Source: Oligoflexia bacterium (GTDB lineage: Bacteria; Bdellovibrionota; Bdellovibrionia; JABDDW01). From it: a stretch of DNA of 62,419 nt. Under the pieces are notes generated by a model that saw only the letters and a program-made list of their open reading frames with translations, was not told where the DNA came from and searched no databases. The stretch spans positions 1 to 62,419 of the forward strand of contig JAWXAT010000041.1 of the NCBI GenBank assembly GCA_034439615.1, written 5' to 3'. This document shows, piece after piece, positions 36,515-45,341 of this stretch. A program made the translations under genes and the position numbers. Position 1 is the stretch's first letter, and every line of letters starts with the position of its first letter.

Positions 36515-37024
36515 ATGTTAAAGATTTTAGTTGGGTTTGTATTTCTTTTAAGCAGTATTGGTATGGCATCTGATGAGACGATAAAGATTGGTTACATCGA
36601 TATGCAAAAAGCCATTCAGACAACAGATGCTGGGAAAAAAGCTAAGAAAGAATTAGAAACTGAATTTAATTCTAAGAAAAAAGATCTTCAAGATAAAGAA
36701 AAAGATCTTAAAAAACTCAGTGAAGACCTTGAAAAGAAAAGCATGGTCTTGAGTGATGAAGTTAAGCAAAAAAAACAACTTGAATTTCAAGAAGAGATGA
36801 TTAAATACCGCGATCTCGTTGGCAAAAGTCAGCTCGCAATTCAAGAGCGTGAGCGTAACCTCACGCAGCCTATTTTAGAAAAACTTCGCAGCATCATTGG
36901 GGATATTGGTGAAAAAGAGAGTTACACCGTTATTCTTGAAAAAGCCGAAAATTCAGTTTTATGGGCAAAAAAGAAAATCGATCTCACTGATCGCGTAATT
37001 GCTGAGTTTAATAAGAAAAAGTAA
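36515..37024 (+). CDS. skp: periplasmic chaperone Skp/OmpH
   Basis: A periplasmic holdase for unfolded outer-membrane proteins. It has a signal peptide (LKILVGFVFLLSSIGMA), a first strand KIGYIDMQKAIQTT typical of the family, long charged helices (about 45-125) that form the tentacles, and a C-terminal strand region (YTVILEKAENSVLW). AAAAGGAGAG precedes the ATG. The position between bamA and lpxD is the conserved order in many Gram-negative bacteria. Confidence 0.93.
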   Translation: MLKILVGFVFLLSSIGMASDETIKIGYIDMQKAIQTTDAGKKAKKELETEFNSKKKDLQDKEKDLKKLSEDLEKKSMVLSDEVKQKKQLEFQEEMIKYRDLVGKSQLAIQERERNLTQPILEKLRSIIGDIGEKESYTVILEKAENSVLWAKKKIDLTDRVIAEFNKKK

Positions 37025-37064
37025 AGGTGCGCGTAAAAGCGAGCAACCTGAGCAAAGAGTGTGA

Positions 37065-38123
37065 TTGAAATTGAAGATGACGGCAGGAGAAGTCAGTCAA
37101 AAATTCAAAGCCGAGATCATTGGAGATCCGGGCTTTCTTATTGATGGGGTTGCTGATCCTGCTTTGGCTCACCCCCATTCTGCTTGTCTTATTGCCTCAG
37201 AGCAATATCTTGGCTCACTAAAAAAGAGCCAGTCAAAATGCTGGATTACGAATCAAAAACTTTTTAAATCATTAGATGAAAATCTCAAAAGCGATAAAGT
37301 TTTTATTTTGGCTGACAACCCGTTCGCACTTTTTGCTCATCTTATTTCGCATTTTTTCCCAACACCCAAAGCACGTGCTGGCATATCGCAAAAAGCAGAT
37401 ATACATCCTGAGGCAACAATTCACCCCACGGCACAAATAGAGGCCTTTGTAAGTATTGGCGCTAAGGCTCAAGTCGGAGCTCATGTTATTTTACATTCAG
37501 GTGTTTGGGTTGGTGAGGGTGCGGTCATTGGTGAAGGAAGTGTGTTATACAGTGGCGCAAAAATTTATCATCGCTGTATCGTCGGAAAGCGCAATGTGAT
37601 TCACGCGGGGGCTGTCATCGGAAGTGATGGTTTTGGTTTTATTAAAAATAAAGGCGTGAATGAAAAAATCCCTCAAGTAGGGCGCGCGATACTTCATGAC
37701 GATGTTGAAGTGGGGGCTAATTCTGCTATCGATCGAGGAACACTTGACGATACAGTCATTGGCGAAGGCACTAAGATCGACAATCTAGTTCAAGTTGGTC
37801 ACAATTCAAAAATTGGTAAACAAGGTATCTTCTGTGCGTTTGTAGGTGTGAGTGGTAATACTATAGTTGGTGATAATGTATTAATGGCCGGGCAATCTGC
37901 TACCAAAGGGCATTTGCAAATTGGCGATAACGTTTCTGTTGGTGGTAAAACTGGTGTTACAAAAGATTTACCATCAAATGTTGTAGTGAAGGGTAATCCT
38001 CCACAACCGTTAAACGAATATTTGCGTACACGCGCACTTTATTTGCGATTACCTGAAATTTACAAAAGACTTTTACGTTTAGAAGAAAAACTGGGTGATA
38101 ATTCGGGGGAACAGAAGTCATGA
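37065..38123 (+). CDS. lpxD: UDP-3-O-acylglucosamine N-acyltransferase LpxD
   Basis: LpxD adds the N-linked hydroxyacyl chain to the monosaccharide lipid A precursor, using acyl-ACP in the cytoplasm. The N-terminal uridine-binding domain is about residues 1-105. A left-handed beta-helix of hexapeptide repeats runs to about 320, with catalytic His H246 in QVGHNSKIG, and a C-terminal helix follows. SDGFGFIKNKG (about 187-197) is conserved. The TTG start has a weak AGAGTG site; an ATG four codons later is an alternative. It overlaps fabZ by four bases (ATGA). Confidence 0.95.
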   Translation: MKLKMTAGEVSQKFKAEIIGDPGFLIDGVADPALAHPHSACLIASEQYLGSLKKSQSKCWITNQKLFKSLDENLKSDKVFILADNPFALFAHLISHFFPTPKARAGISQKADIHPEATIHPTAQIEAFVSIGAKAQVGAHVILHSGVWVGEGAVIGEGSVLYSGAKIYHRCIVGKRNVIHAGAVIGSDGFGFIKNKGVNEKIPQVGRAILHDDVEVGANSAIDRGTLDDTVIGEGTKIDNLVQVGHNSKIGKQGIFCAFVGVSGNTIVGDNVLMAGQSATKGHLQIGDNVSVGGKTGVTKDLPSNVVVKGNPPQPLNEYLRTRALYLRLPEIYKRLLRLEEKLGDNSGEQKS

Positions 38124-38581
38124 TGATTGAAGATATATTAAAAAGATTACCGCACCGATATCCCTTTGTTCTAATAGACCGGATCACCCATATAGATCCT
38201 GCTCCACAAGGTACATGGATCGGTCGTAAAATTGAGGCCATTAAAAATGTCACGATCAATGAAAATTTTTTTCAAGGACATTTTCCCCATCGACCTATCA
38301 TGCCGGGAGTTTTAATTATTGAAGCTATGGCACAGGCAGCGGCACTCATAGCCTATAGGCCAAGTAAACCAGGTGAAGTTTTAGATGTAATGATTGCGTC
38401 AATTGATAATGCGCGATTTAGAAAACCCGTGGTGCCTGGGGATCAACTTAAAATCAAAGTTGAAATTCTTAAAGATCGAGGAAGCATTTTTTATTTTCAT
38501 TGTGATGCCTATGTTGATGACCAAATTGTTGCTGAAGCCGATATGCTCGCAAAATGTCAGCCAAAAAAGGATAACTCATGA
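38120..38581 (+). CDS. fabZ: 3-hydroxyacyl-ACP dehydratase FabZ
   Basis: FabZ dehydrates 3-hydroxyacyl-ACP in fatty-acid synthesis and balances flux against LpxA and LpxD, which use the same substrates. The hot-dog fold shows LPHRYPFVLIDR near the start, catalytic H54 in GHFPHRPIMPG and E68 in EAMAQAA. The length of 153 is normal. It overlaps both neighbours by four bases (ATGA), so lpxD, fabZ and lpxA are translationally coupled. Confidence 0.96.
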   Translation: MMIEDILKRLPHRYPFVLIDRITHIDPAPQGTWIGRKIEAIKNVTINENFFQGHFPHRPIMPGVLIIEAMAQAAALIAYRPSKPGEVLDVMIASIDNARFRKPVVPGDQLKIKVEILKDRGSIFYFHCDAYVDDQIVAEADMLAKCQPKKDNS

Positions 38582-39351
38582 TTCATTCAACAAGTGTAAT
38601 TTCACCAAAAGCGGAAATTGGGCAAAATGTTACCATAGGGCCTTTTTGCTTTATTCATGACAACGTTACCATTGGTGACGGTTGTATTCTTGATAGTCAC
38701 GTCGTTGTAGGCTCTGTGGCCGGCGAAGTAATTATCGGTAAAAATAATAAACTTTTTGGATTCGGACTTATCGGCGGCCCACCACAAGATTTGAAATATA
38801 AAGGTGAAAAAACCAGAGTGATTATTGGTGATAATAATACCATCAGAGAATGTGTCACCATAAGTATCGGTACCGGTCAGGGAGATACAATCATTGGAAG
38901 TGGAAATCTTTTTATGGCTTATTGTCATGTGGGTCATGACGATACAATCGGTAATAATAACGTGCTCGCAAATCAAGTACAACTCGCAGGGCATGTCATT
39001 ATTGAAGATAAAGTAACAGTTGGCGCATTAAGTGCTGTGAATCAGTTTGTGCGAATTGGTCGAAACTCTTTTTTAGCCGGTGCATCCATGGTGAATAAAG
39101 ATATTTTGCCCTATGGTATTGCTCAGGGCAATTATGCAACGATCCGTGCAACTAATAAAATCGGCCTAGAGCGTGCAGGTTTTTCTGAAAATGCTGTGAC
39201 TAATATCAATCGTGCAATTCGAATACTGACAAAAGGTTCTGCCACAATTGATGAAGCTCTTTCTCGAATTGCTGATGAGTGTGAAAAAATACCTGAAATT
39301 GAATATCTCGTAGATTTCGTAAAGAAAAGCGAAAGGGGCTTGGGTTTGTGA
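38578..39351 (+). CDS. lpxA: UDP-N-acetylglucosamine acyltransferase LpxA
   Basis: LpxA makes the first lipid A intermediate. Hexapeptide repeats form a left-handed helix from residue 1 to about 190, followed by a helical C-terminus. Residues matching E. coli numbering minus 5 are H117, H120 (catalytic base), H139 and R199. The position of E. coli H160 is N155 here (AVNQF, not AVHQF). IAQGN at 181-185 is conserved. Together with the oxidoreductase that follows, the change may reflect a substrate carrying a 3-amino group, giving an amide instead of an ester chain; that is inference. Confidence 0.95.
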   Translation: MIHSTSVISPKAEIGQNVTIGPFCFIHDNVTIGDGCILDSHVVVGSVAGEVIIGKNNKLFGFGLIGGPPQDLKYKGEKTRVIIGDNNTIRECVTISIGTGQGDTIIGSGNLFMAYCHVGHDDTIGNNNVLANQVQLAGHVIIEDKVTVGALSAVNQFVRIGRNSFLAGASMVNKDILPYGIAQGNYATIRATNKIGLERAGFSENAVTNINRAIRILTKGSATIDEALSRIADECEKIPEIEYLVDFVKKSERGLGL

Positions 39352-40295
39352 AGCAACTTAGAGCTGCAGTTATTGGGGTTGGTTATTTAGGCCGTTTTCA
39401 TGCCCAAAAATATAAGTTGATACCAAATGTTGAGCTTGTAGCTGTCTCTGACAATCGCCACGAAAAGGGTCAAGAAGTTGCAAAAGAGTTAAATACTGAA
39501 TACGTCGCTGATTATAAAAATCTCGCAGGGCGTATTGATCTTGCAACTGTTGCAGCTAGCACCACAAGTCATTATGAAATTGGCAAATGGCTTTTAGAAA
39601 ATGGAATTTCTGTTTTCATTGAAAAACCTATAACTGTCAAATCTGAAGAAGCTCGTGAACTTTGTGAAATAGCAAAAAAGAAAAATGTTACTCTTCAAGT
39701 TGGCCATGTCGAGCGATTCAACCCCGCCATGGTTTCTGCAAGAAAAGTTTTAAAACGCCCCTTGTTTATCGAGGTGCATAGACTCGCACCTTTCACACCA
39801 CGGGGTGCTGACGTAGATGTCGTACTTGATTTGATGATTCACGATCTAGATGTTATTTTATCGTTAGTACAATCACCTGTGAAATATGTTTCAGCTGTTG
39901 GTGTTCCTGTTTTGACAAAGCTTGTTGATATTGCAAATGCGCGTATTGAATTTGAATCAGGCACGATCGTCAACGTTACGGCTTCTCGTGTTTCACAACA
40001 AGCCACAAGAAAATTTAGAGTTTTTGAACAGGACAAATATTTATCAATCGATTTCGGTAAAGGAAGTGTGGATCTCTTGGTTAAGACGGGTGAGTGGACT
40101 GGCGGTGTTCCGCCATTAAATCACGAATCTTGGAGTCTTGAAAAGGGTGATGCTCTTTTACAAGAGACACAGTCATTTGTAGATTGTGTTCGCGAAAACA
40201 AACGTCCTGTTGTCAGCGGCGAAGATGGACTCGCTGCCTTATCTTTAGCTGAGAGAATCCTCGAGAATATTCGTGAGCGAAGTCTCCAAATCTGA
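39348..40295 (+). CDS. Gfo/Idh/MocA oxidoreductase, candidate GnnA
   Basis: An NAD(P)-dependent sugar oxidoreductase. The Rossmann motif GVGYLGRFHAQ is at about residues 10-20, and the EKP signature is in FIEKPITV near 93. VGHVERFNP and LMIHDLDVIL supply the active-site region with the expected HD pair. It is locked into the lipid A cluster by four-base overlap with lpxA and 23-base overlap with lpxB. In Acidithiobacillus ferrooxidans the enzyme GnnA of this family, encoded near lpxA, oxidises UDP-GlcNAc at C3 so that GnnB can aminate it. That role is a good candidate here, but no GnnB lies beside it. Confidence 0.85.
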   Translation: MKQLRAAVIGVGYLGRFHAQKYKLIPNVELVAVSDNRHEKGQEVAKELNTEYVADYKNLAGRIDLATVAASTTSHYEIGKWLLENGISVFIEKPITVKSEEARELCEIAKKKNVTLQVGHVERFNPAMVSARKVLKRPLFIEVHRLAPFTPRGADVDVVLDLMIHDLDVILSLVQSPVKYVSAVGVPVLTKLVDIANARIEFESGTIVNVTASRVSQQATRKFRVFEQDKYLSIDFGKGSVDLLVKTGEWTGGVPPLNHESWSLEKGDALLQETQSFVDCVRENKRPVVSGEDGLAALSLAERILENIRERSLQI

Positions 40296-41436
40296 AATTC
40301 TAATTGTAGCGGCAGAAGCCTCTAGCGAACTTTACGCTTCTCGAATTATCGAAGAGGCAAAGCGTCGCGGCCTTAAGGCAAAATTTTTTGGCATTGGTAG
40401 TCAGAAAATGGAAAGTCTTGGCTGTGAAATCATTGAGCAGTCTGAAAAAATGGCTGTTGTGGGTTTATGGGAAGTTCTTGCTCATTGGGGTGTAATTAGC
40501 CGAGCATTTAGAAATCTTGTTTCTCAAGCTGAAATCAGAAAACCAAAAGTTGCACTGTTACTTGATTATCCTGATTTTAATTTGCGTCTTGCTGCAAAGC
40601 TTCATGGGTTATCTATACCCGTGATTTATTATATTAGTCCTCAAGTATGGGCGTGGCGTAAGGGGCGTGTGCATACAATAAAAAAAATCATCTCCAAACT
40701 TTTAGTTGTTTTTCCTTTTGAAGTAGATTTTTACAAAAAATTTGAAGTGCCTGTTACTTTTGTGGGGCATCCTCTATTAGACGAAATTTCTCAAAACACT
40801 TTAACTCATGAGCAAAAAAAAATAGGCCGACAGCAATTAGGTGTCAGCGATGGCGAATTTCTCATTGGGCTCTTGCCTGGGAGCCGTGATTCTGAATTAA
40901 AATATTGTTTTCAGACTCAATTAGAAACAGCGCAAAAAATCAGCGAACAAAAGAAAAATGCACGATTTTTGATTTTGGTAGCTCCCTCATTGGAGTTAGC
41001 GAAGGTGCAAGCGCTAATTCCTGAAAACATTAAAATCGCGGTACGACTTGTCAAAGATGAACCATTAAAAATTCTTCAGCTTTGTGACAGTTGTATTGTT
41101 GCTAGTGGTACAGCTACACTTGTAGCTGGGCTTGCTGAAACACCCATGGTCATTATGTATAAGATGAATCAATTGACTAGCTTCTTAGCGAAGCGATTAG
41201 TTAAAGGGCCAGAATTTTTTGGTATGGCGAATCTCATTTTAGGTGAAAGAGCTGTTCCTGAATTTTTTCAAGAAGAGGCAAACCCTGATCAATTAGCGCG
41301 TGAGACGATACGCTTTATGAATGATGAAAACTATAGGTTATTAATTAAGAGTAAATTAGCATTGATTAAAACAAAGCTTGGCAATGGCGGAGCAAATAAT
41401 AGAGTTGTAGATGAATTGGAGGCGTTGATTAAATGA
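40273..41436 (+). CDS. lpxB: lipid-A-disaccharide synthase LpxB
   Basis: LpxB joins two acylated monosaccharides into the lipid A disaccharide at the inner membrane (GT19). Typical segments are VAAEASSELYASRI near the start, YISPQVWAWRKGRV near 117-130, GLLPGSRDSELK near 200 and CIVASGTATLVAGLAETPM near 275. The length of 387 is normal. The start is GTG inside the oxidoreductase gene. It overlaps lpxK by four bases (ATGA). Confidence 0.95.
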   Translation: MSEVSKSEILIVAAEASSELYASRIIEEAKRRGLKAKFFGIGSQKMESLGCEIIEQSEKMAVVGLWEVLAHWGVISRAFRNLVSQAEIRKPKVALLLDYPDFNLRLAAKLHGLSIPVIYYISPQVWAWRKGRVHTIKKIISKLLVVFPFEVDFYKKFEVPVTFVGHPLLDEISQNTLTHEQKKIGRQQLGVSDGEFLIGLLPGSRDSELKYCFQTQLETAQKISEQKKNARFLILVAPSLELAKVQALIPENIKIAVRLVKDEPLKILQLCDSCIVASGTATLVAGLAETPMVIMYKMNQLTSFLAKRLVKGPEFFGMANLILGERAVPEFFQEEANPDQLARETIRFMNDENYRLLIKSKLALIKTKLGNGGANNRVVDELEALIK

Positions 41437-42464
41437 GAGCACTCATGACTCTATTTCTATGGCCACTAGTACAATTATATCGATTTTTTTCTTATTTCCA
41501 TCGACTCACATTTCGATCAGGACTCAGACATATCGTTAAACTTTCAAAACCTGTCATCAGTGTTGGTAATATCACGGTCGGTGGAACAGGCAAGACAGCT
41601 GTTGTAGATTATCTTTTGACCCAACTTGAAGCTAAGGGCCTTAAGTGTTGTGTTTTAACCCGCGGTTACGGGCGAAAATCAAACGCAACGATTATAATTT
41701 CTGAAACTTCAAGAGCAGAAGAGGTTGGTGATGAACCACTTTGGCTCTATCAAAAACATCCTCAAGCTAAGATTTTAGTAAGTAATGAACGTGCAAAAGC
41801 AGCAACTACTATTAATGATGTTGATGTTTTTATTATGGATGACGGACTTCAGCATTACGAATTGGCAAGAGATTATGAAATTATTTTAATTGATTCGACA
41901 AGGCCCGATTGGCATTACGATCTTTTGCCATTAGGTTTTGCTCGTGAATCTTGGAGCGCATTGTTACGTGCTGATCTTGTATTAATCACCCGAGCGAATC
42001 AAGTTTCAGATGATCGTATTGATCAATTAGCTGACCGTATTTTTAAAACCACCATGATTGATCTCTCTCAGAGTGTAATAAATTTTAAACAATGTCTTGA
42101 TATTCGTACTTCACAGTCAATTGAAGTTAAGGGAGTAAAAGCATTTCTTATTTCTGGAATTGCAAATCCTGCAAGTTTCGAGAGATTGGCAAAAGATACT
42201 GGGATCATTGTTTTGGGTCATAAGACACGTGATGATCATGCGGTTTACACACTAGAAAATGTGAATGAATATTTAAAACTAGCACAAAATTCTGGTGCTC
42301 AAATAGCATTGATCACCGAAAAAGACGCAGTAAAATGGCGAGAGATATTTAAAGCAAAATCTTCGCAAGTGACTTTATTCCCAGTGGGAATCATCGAAAC
42401 ATCACTTCAATTTGAACCATCAATTGAGAATATATATGACGCAGCTTCTCACCATTTTAATTAA
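41433..42464 (+). CDS. lpxK: tetraacyldisaccharide 4'-kinase LpxK
   Basis: LpxK phosphorylates the 4' position of the disaccharide. The P-loop is SVGNITVGGTGKT (43-55), preceded by an N-terminal membrane-associated helix. Other conserved parts are LTRGYGRK, VGDEPLWLYQ and FIMDDGLQH. Its presence implies a 4'-phosphorylated lipid A. This is notable because B. bacteriovorus is reported to carry mannose in place of phosphates. The downstream acyltransferase starts inside its last codons. Confidence 0.94.
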   Translation: MRALMTLFLWPLVQLYRFFSYFHRLTFRSGLRHIVKLSKPVISVGNITVGGTGKTAVVDYLLTQLEAKGLKCCVLTRGYGRKSNATIIISETSRAEEVGDEPLWLYQKHPQAKILVSNERAKAATTINDVDVFIMDDGLQHYELARDYEIILIDSTRPDWHYDLLPLGFARESWSALLRADLVLITRANQVSDDRIDQLADRIFKTTMIDLSQSVINFKQCLDIRTSQSIEVKGVKAFLISGIANPASFERLAKDTGIIVLGHKTRDDHAVYTLENVNEYLKLAQNSGAQIALITEKDAVKWREIFKAKSSQVTLFPVGIIETSLQFEPSIENIYDAASHHFN

Positions 42465-43320
42465 GTTTCTTTGTTATCTGTTTGCAAGCTTACCTCGTCG
42501 TGTTCATCTGCTTATGGGTGATACACTGGGATTAATATGGTTTTACATTGTTCCTATTAGGCGGCGTGTTGCTTTAGAAAATATCGAAAGGGCGTTTCCT
42601 GATTGGCCCAAAGAAAAATGTTTTTCTATGGCACGAAGAAATTTTCAACATTACGCAACTGGTTTTATAGAAGTGTTACTTTTGCCTTATTTCGACAAAA
42701 AACTTTTTGATAAACTTGTTGTTGTGGAGAATCGAGAGATCTACACAAACGCAATGAATAAGGGTAAGGGTTTATTTTTTGTAAGTCTTCATATTGGAAG
42801 TTGGGAGCTCATGAGTGCATGCAATGCACATATGAATATTCCACTTAGCGTTATTTCCAAAAAATTCAAAGCACGGGGTTTAAATCAAATTTGGGTAGAT
42901 CTCCGGCTTGCTCGAGGAATAAAAATTATCAGTGCAGAAAAGTCGACTTTTGATATTTTAAGAGCAATTCGTAAAAAAGAGGCTATTGGTTTTATTTTAG
43001 ACCAATTCATGGGGCCACCCGTAGGTGTGAAAACGACTTTTTTTGGACACGAGACGGGTACTCAGGCTGGTCTTGCATTATTTGCAGATCGAACTAGGGC
43101 CCCGGTAATACCCGTTTACAATGTGAGACTTCCAGACGGGCGCCTTAAGATTATATTTGAAGAGGAAGTTTCATTTATGGAACAGGGCAGCACAGATAGA
43201 AATATTTCTTTCATGACTCAGCAGTATACAAGTAAGATTGAGGAGATAATTAAAAAATACCCAGAGCAGTGGCTTTGGATTCACCGACGGTGGAAGCCTT
43301 TTCGAGGGGGCGCACGCTAA
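42436..43320 (+). CDS. LpxL/HtrB-type lipid A late acyltransferase
   Basis: A membrane-anchored acyltransferase of the LpxL/LpxM family that adds secondary acyl chains to lipid A. An N-terminal helix is followed by the IRRRVALENIERAFP segment, and the catalytic HX4E is in SLHIGSWE (H119/E124 from this start). DQFMGPPVGVKTTFFG and TRAPVIPVYNVR are conserved features. An inner ATG is preferred over ATG 42412 because a shorter overlap and the hydrophobic helix at residue 1 fit the family. In E. coli LpxL needs Kdo on its acceptor, but no Kdo transferase gene is in this window. Confidence 0.88.
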   Translation: MTQLLTILIKFLCYLFASLPRRVHLLMGDTLGLIWFYIVPIRRRVALENIERAFPDWPKEKCFSMARRNFQHYATGFIEVLLLPYFDKKLFDKLVVVENREIYTNAMNKGKGLFFVSLHIGSWELMSACNAHMNIPLSVISKKFKARGLNQIWVDLRLARGIKIISAEKSTFDILRAIRKKEAIGFILDQFMGPPVGVKTTFFGHETGTQAGLALFADRTRAPVIPVYNVRLPDGRLKIIFEEEVSFMEQGSTDRNISFMTQQYTSKIEEIIKKYPEQWLWIHRRWKPFRGGAR

Positions 43321-44364
43321 ATGAAACGATACTTACTTTTAGTAATTGTATTTTTAAGCGCATGTGCCAGTTCATCTCTCAAGGATAACAACACTACTGT
43401 TGGGCCAATTCAAGAATATGATGATAAAGTAGTAATCAAACCTTTGCCTGCTCCGACTCAAGATGAAAAAAATTCGGCTTCAGCACCTGCTTCAACAGCA
43501 ACTCCAAAGCTTGGTTTAGAACCACTTACAAAAGTTGAGATGAAGGGAAAAAAGAAAAAGAAAAGTCCCGAATCACCTGAAGTACCTGAAGCTGTTGTCA
43601 CAGGAGTTCGTCAGCCAGAAGTTGAAGATACTGAGGGTTTTAATGGTCGGCGTCCCATAGTGGATCCTTTTCATGTTGGTGAAAAAGTGACGATGATGGT
43701 CACGTATTTTGGAGTTTCAGCTGGTGATATAACGTTAGAGGTTAAACCGTATGTTGAGGTGAACGGCAGAAAAGCCTATCACTTTTATTCTAAGCTGGAT
43801 AGTTCATCGGTATTTAGCATGTTTTATAAAATTGATGATTTTGCGAATAGCTACATGGATTACGAACAATTGGTTCCTATTAATTTTTCTATTTCAGTAA
43901 AAGAGTCAAAACAACTTCGCGAAGTGCGACAAATCTTTGATTGGAAAACTTTAAAGGCAAGCTTTTGGGAACGTAAAGTTACGCAAGAGTCAGGTGTTGA
44001 AGAAAAAAAGAAAAATTGGGATCTCAGACCTTTTTCCCAAGATATTTACACAGCACTTTATTATATTCGTATGTTTGCTCTCAAAGAAGGCAAGACTTAT
44101 ATTTACCCGGTAAGTGATGACAATAAAAACTGGGAAGTTAAAGCAAAAGTTATTCGTCGCGAAATTTTAAAAACTGACTTGGGCAATTTTAAAACTGTAG
44201 TTATTCAACCTCAAGTTGCGGCCGAGGGTGTTTTTAAACCCATGGGTGAGGTTTTCTTTTGGTACACCGATGATGAGCGACATTTTCCTGTAAAATTCGA
44301 AGCCAAAATCAAGATTGGCAAACTCGTCGGTTACCTTAAAGCCCTTGAGAAGGGCGCACCCTGA
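43321..44364 (+). CDS. DUF3108 domain lipoprotein
   Basis: A lipoprotein (signal MKRYLLLVIVFLSAC) with a Pro- and Lys-rich linker to about residue 115 and a DUF3108 domain from about 118 (FHVGEKVTMMVTYFGVSAGD) to the end (LVGYLKAL). The domain's function is unknown; members often sit with lipopolysaccharide or cell-envelope genes, as here. The ATG follows the acyltransferase stop directly, with GAGGGGG as ribosome binding site. The lipid anchor and beta-rich domain suggest a periplasmic role. Confidence 0.85.
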   Translation: MKRYLLLVIVFLSACASSSLKDNNTTVGPIQEYDDKVVIKPLPAPTQDEKNSASAPASTATPKLGLEPLTKVEMKGKKKKKSPESPEVPEAVVTGVRQPEVEDTEGFNGRRPIVDPFHVGEKVTMMVTYFGVSAGDITLEVKPYVEVNGRKAYHFYSKLDSSSVFSMFYKIDDFANSYMDYEQLVPINFSISVKESKQLREVRQIFDWKTLKASFWERKVTQESGVEEKKKNWDLRPFSQDIYTALYYIRMFALKEGKTYIYPVSDDNKNWEVKAKVIRREILKTDLGNFKTVVIQPQVAAEGVFKPMGEVFFWYTDDERHFPVKFEAKIKIGKLVGYLKALEKGAP

Positions 44365-44372
44365 CTATCTTA

Positions 44373-45341
44373 GTGATGCAAACTGCATTTTTGGGTGATG
44401 TGTTGTTATGCATACCACTTCTTAAAGCGTTGCGTTTTTATCATCCTGAATCAAAAATTGCTTTGTTATGTCGTAAAAATCTTGGTGAGTTTTTTTTATT
44501 AACGGGTTTAGTTGATACAGTTATTGAAGTTGATAAAAGTAGTAAATCAAATCTAAAGCTAGCATTTCAAAAAATGAAAGCATTCCAACCAGAAGTCATT
44601 ATCAGTCCACATCGTAGTTTTCGAACAGCACTTTGGGCGTTTAGACTAAAACCCAAATTAAGTGTGGGGTTTTTAGACCTGTGGAGTTTTTTTGCATATA
44701 ATAGGTATGTGTTACGCCCTGAAGCCAAACACGATGTATTACGCCAACTCAGTCTTCTTAAAGGGTTAAGGTTATCTCACACAAAACTTCCAGCAGAAAC
44801 ACTTACTCTGAATGTTCAAGTTAAAGAAAATACAAAATTTGAAAAATACCGAAATGCTGTAGTTATTGCTCCAGGAAGTCAATGGAACACAAAACAATGG
44901 ACTAAAGAAGGTTATATTGAAGTGGCAAAGATGCTTGTTGATGAGGGGCATAAGATTGTTTTAGTGGGAGCTCCTAATGAAAAAAAACTTTGTGAAGAGA
45001 TCTCAATAGAAATTCAAGAATCTGTAAATCTGTGTGGCACAACTTCGATTTATGAGCTTGCCCAAGTATTAAAAGTATCAAGCCTACTTATTTGTAATGA
45101 TAGTGGTGCCATGCATGTGGCAACGACTGTGGGGACACCTGTTGTAAGTATTTTTGGACCCACAGTACAAAAGCAAGGTTTTACACCTTGGAGTAAAAAA
45201 TCAAAAGTAATTGAAGCAAAACTAGGTTGTCGTCCGTGTGGAGCTCATGGTCACAACCAATGCCCCATCGGTACACATGATTGTATGAAAAAAATCAGAC
45301 CGATTCGTGTACATGAAGCGGCGGTTGAGTTTCTTGCATGA
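44373..45341 (+). CDS. glycosyltransferase family 9 (heptosyltransferase-like)
   Basis: A GT9 enzyme that probably adds a core sugar to lipid A. The N-terminal QTAFLGDVLLCIPLLKAL and the C-terminal LLICNDSGAMHVATTVGTP and VSIFGPT are characteristic of WaaF/WaaC relatives. The GTG here is the first standard start, but the family motif begins upstream: CTG at 44361 would give MTILVMQTAFLGDV and overlap the previous stop as CTGA. AGAAGG lies about eight bases before that CTG. The true start is thus probably 44361. It overlaps the next gene by four bases (ATGA). Confidence 0.9.
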   Translation: MMQTAFLGDVLLCIPLLKALRFYHPESKIALLCRKNLGEFFLLTGLVDTVIEVDKSSKSNLKLAFQKMKAFQPEVIISPHRSFRTALWAFRLKPKLSVGFLDLWSFFAYNRYVLRPEAKHDVLRQLSLLKGLRLSHTKLPAETLTLNVQVKENTKFEKYRNAVVIAPGSQWNTKQWTKEGYIEVAKMLVDEGHKIVLVGAPNEKKLCEEISIEIQESVNLCGTTSIYELAQVLKVSSLLICNDSGAMHVATTVGTPVVSIFGPTVQKQGFTPWSKKSKVIEAKLGCRPCGAHGHNQCPIGTHDCMKKIRPIRVHEAAVEFLA

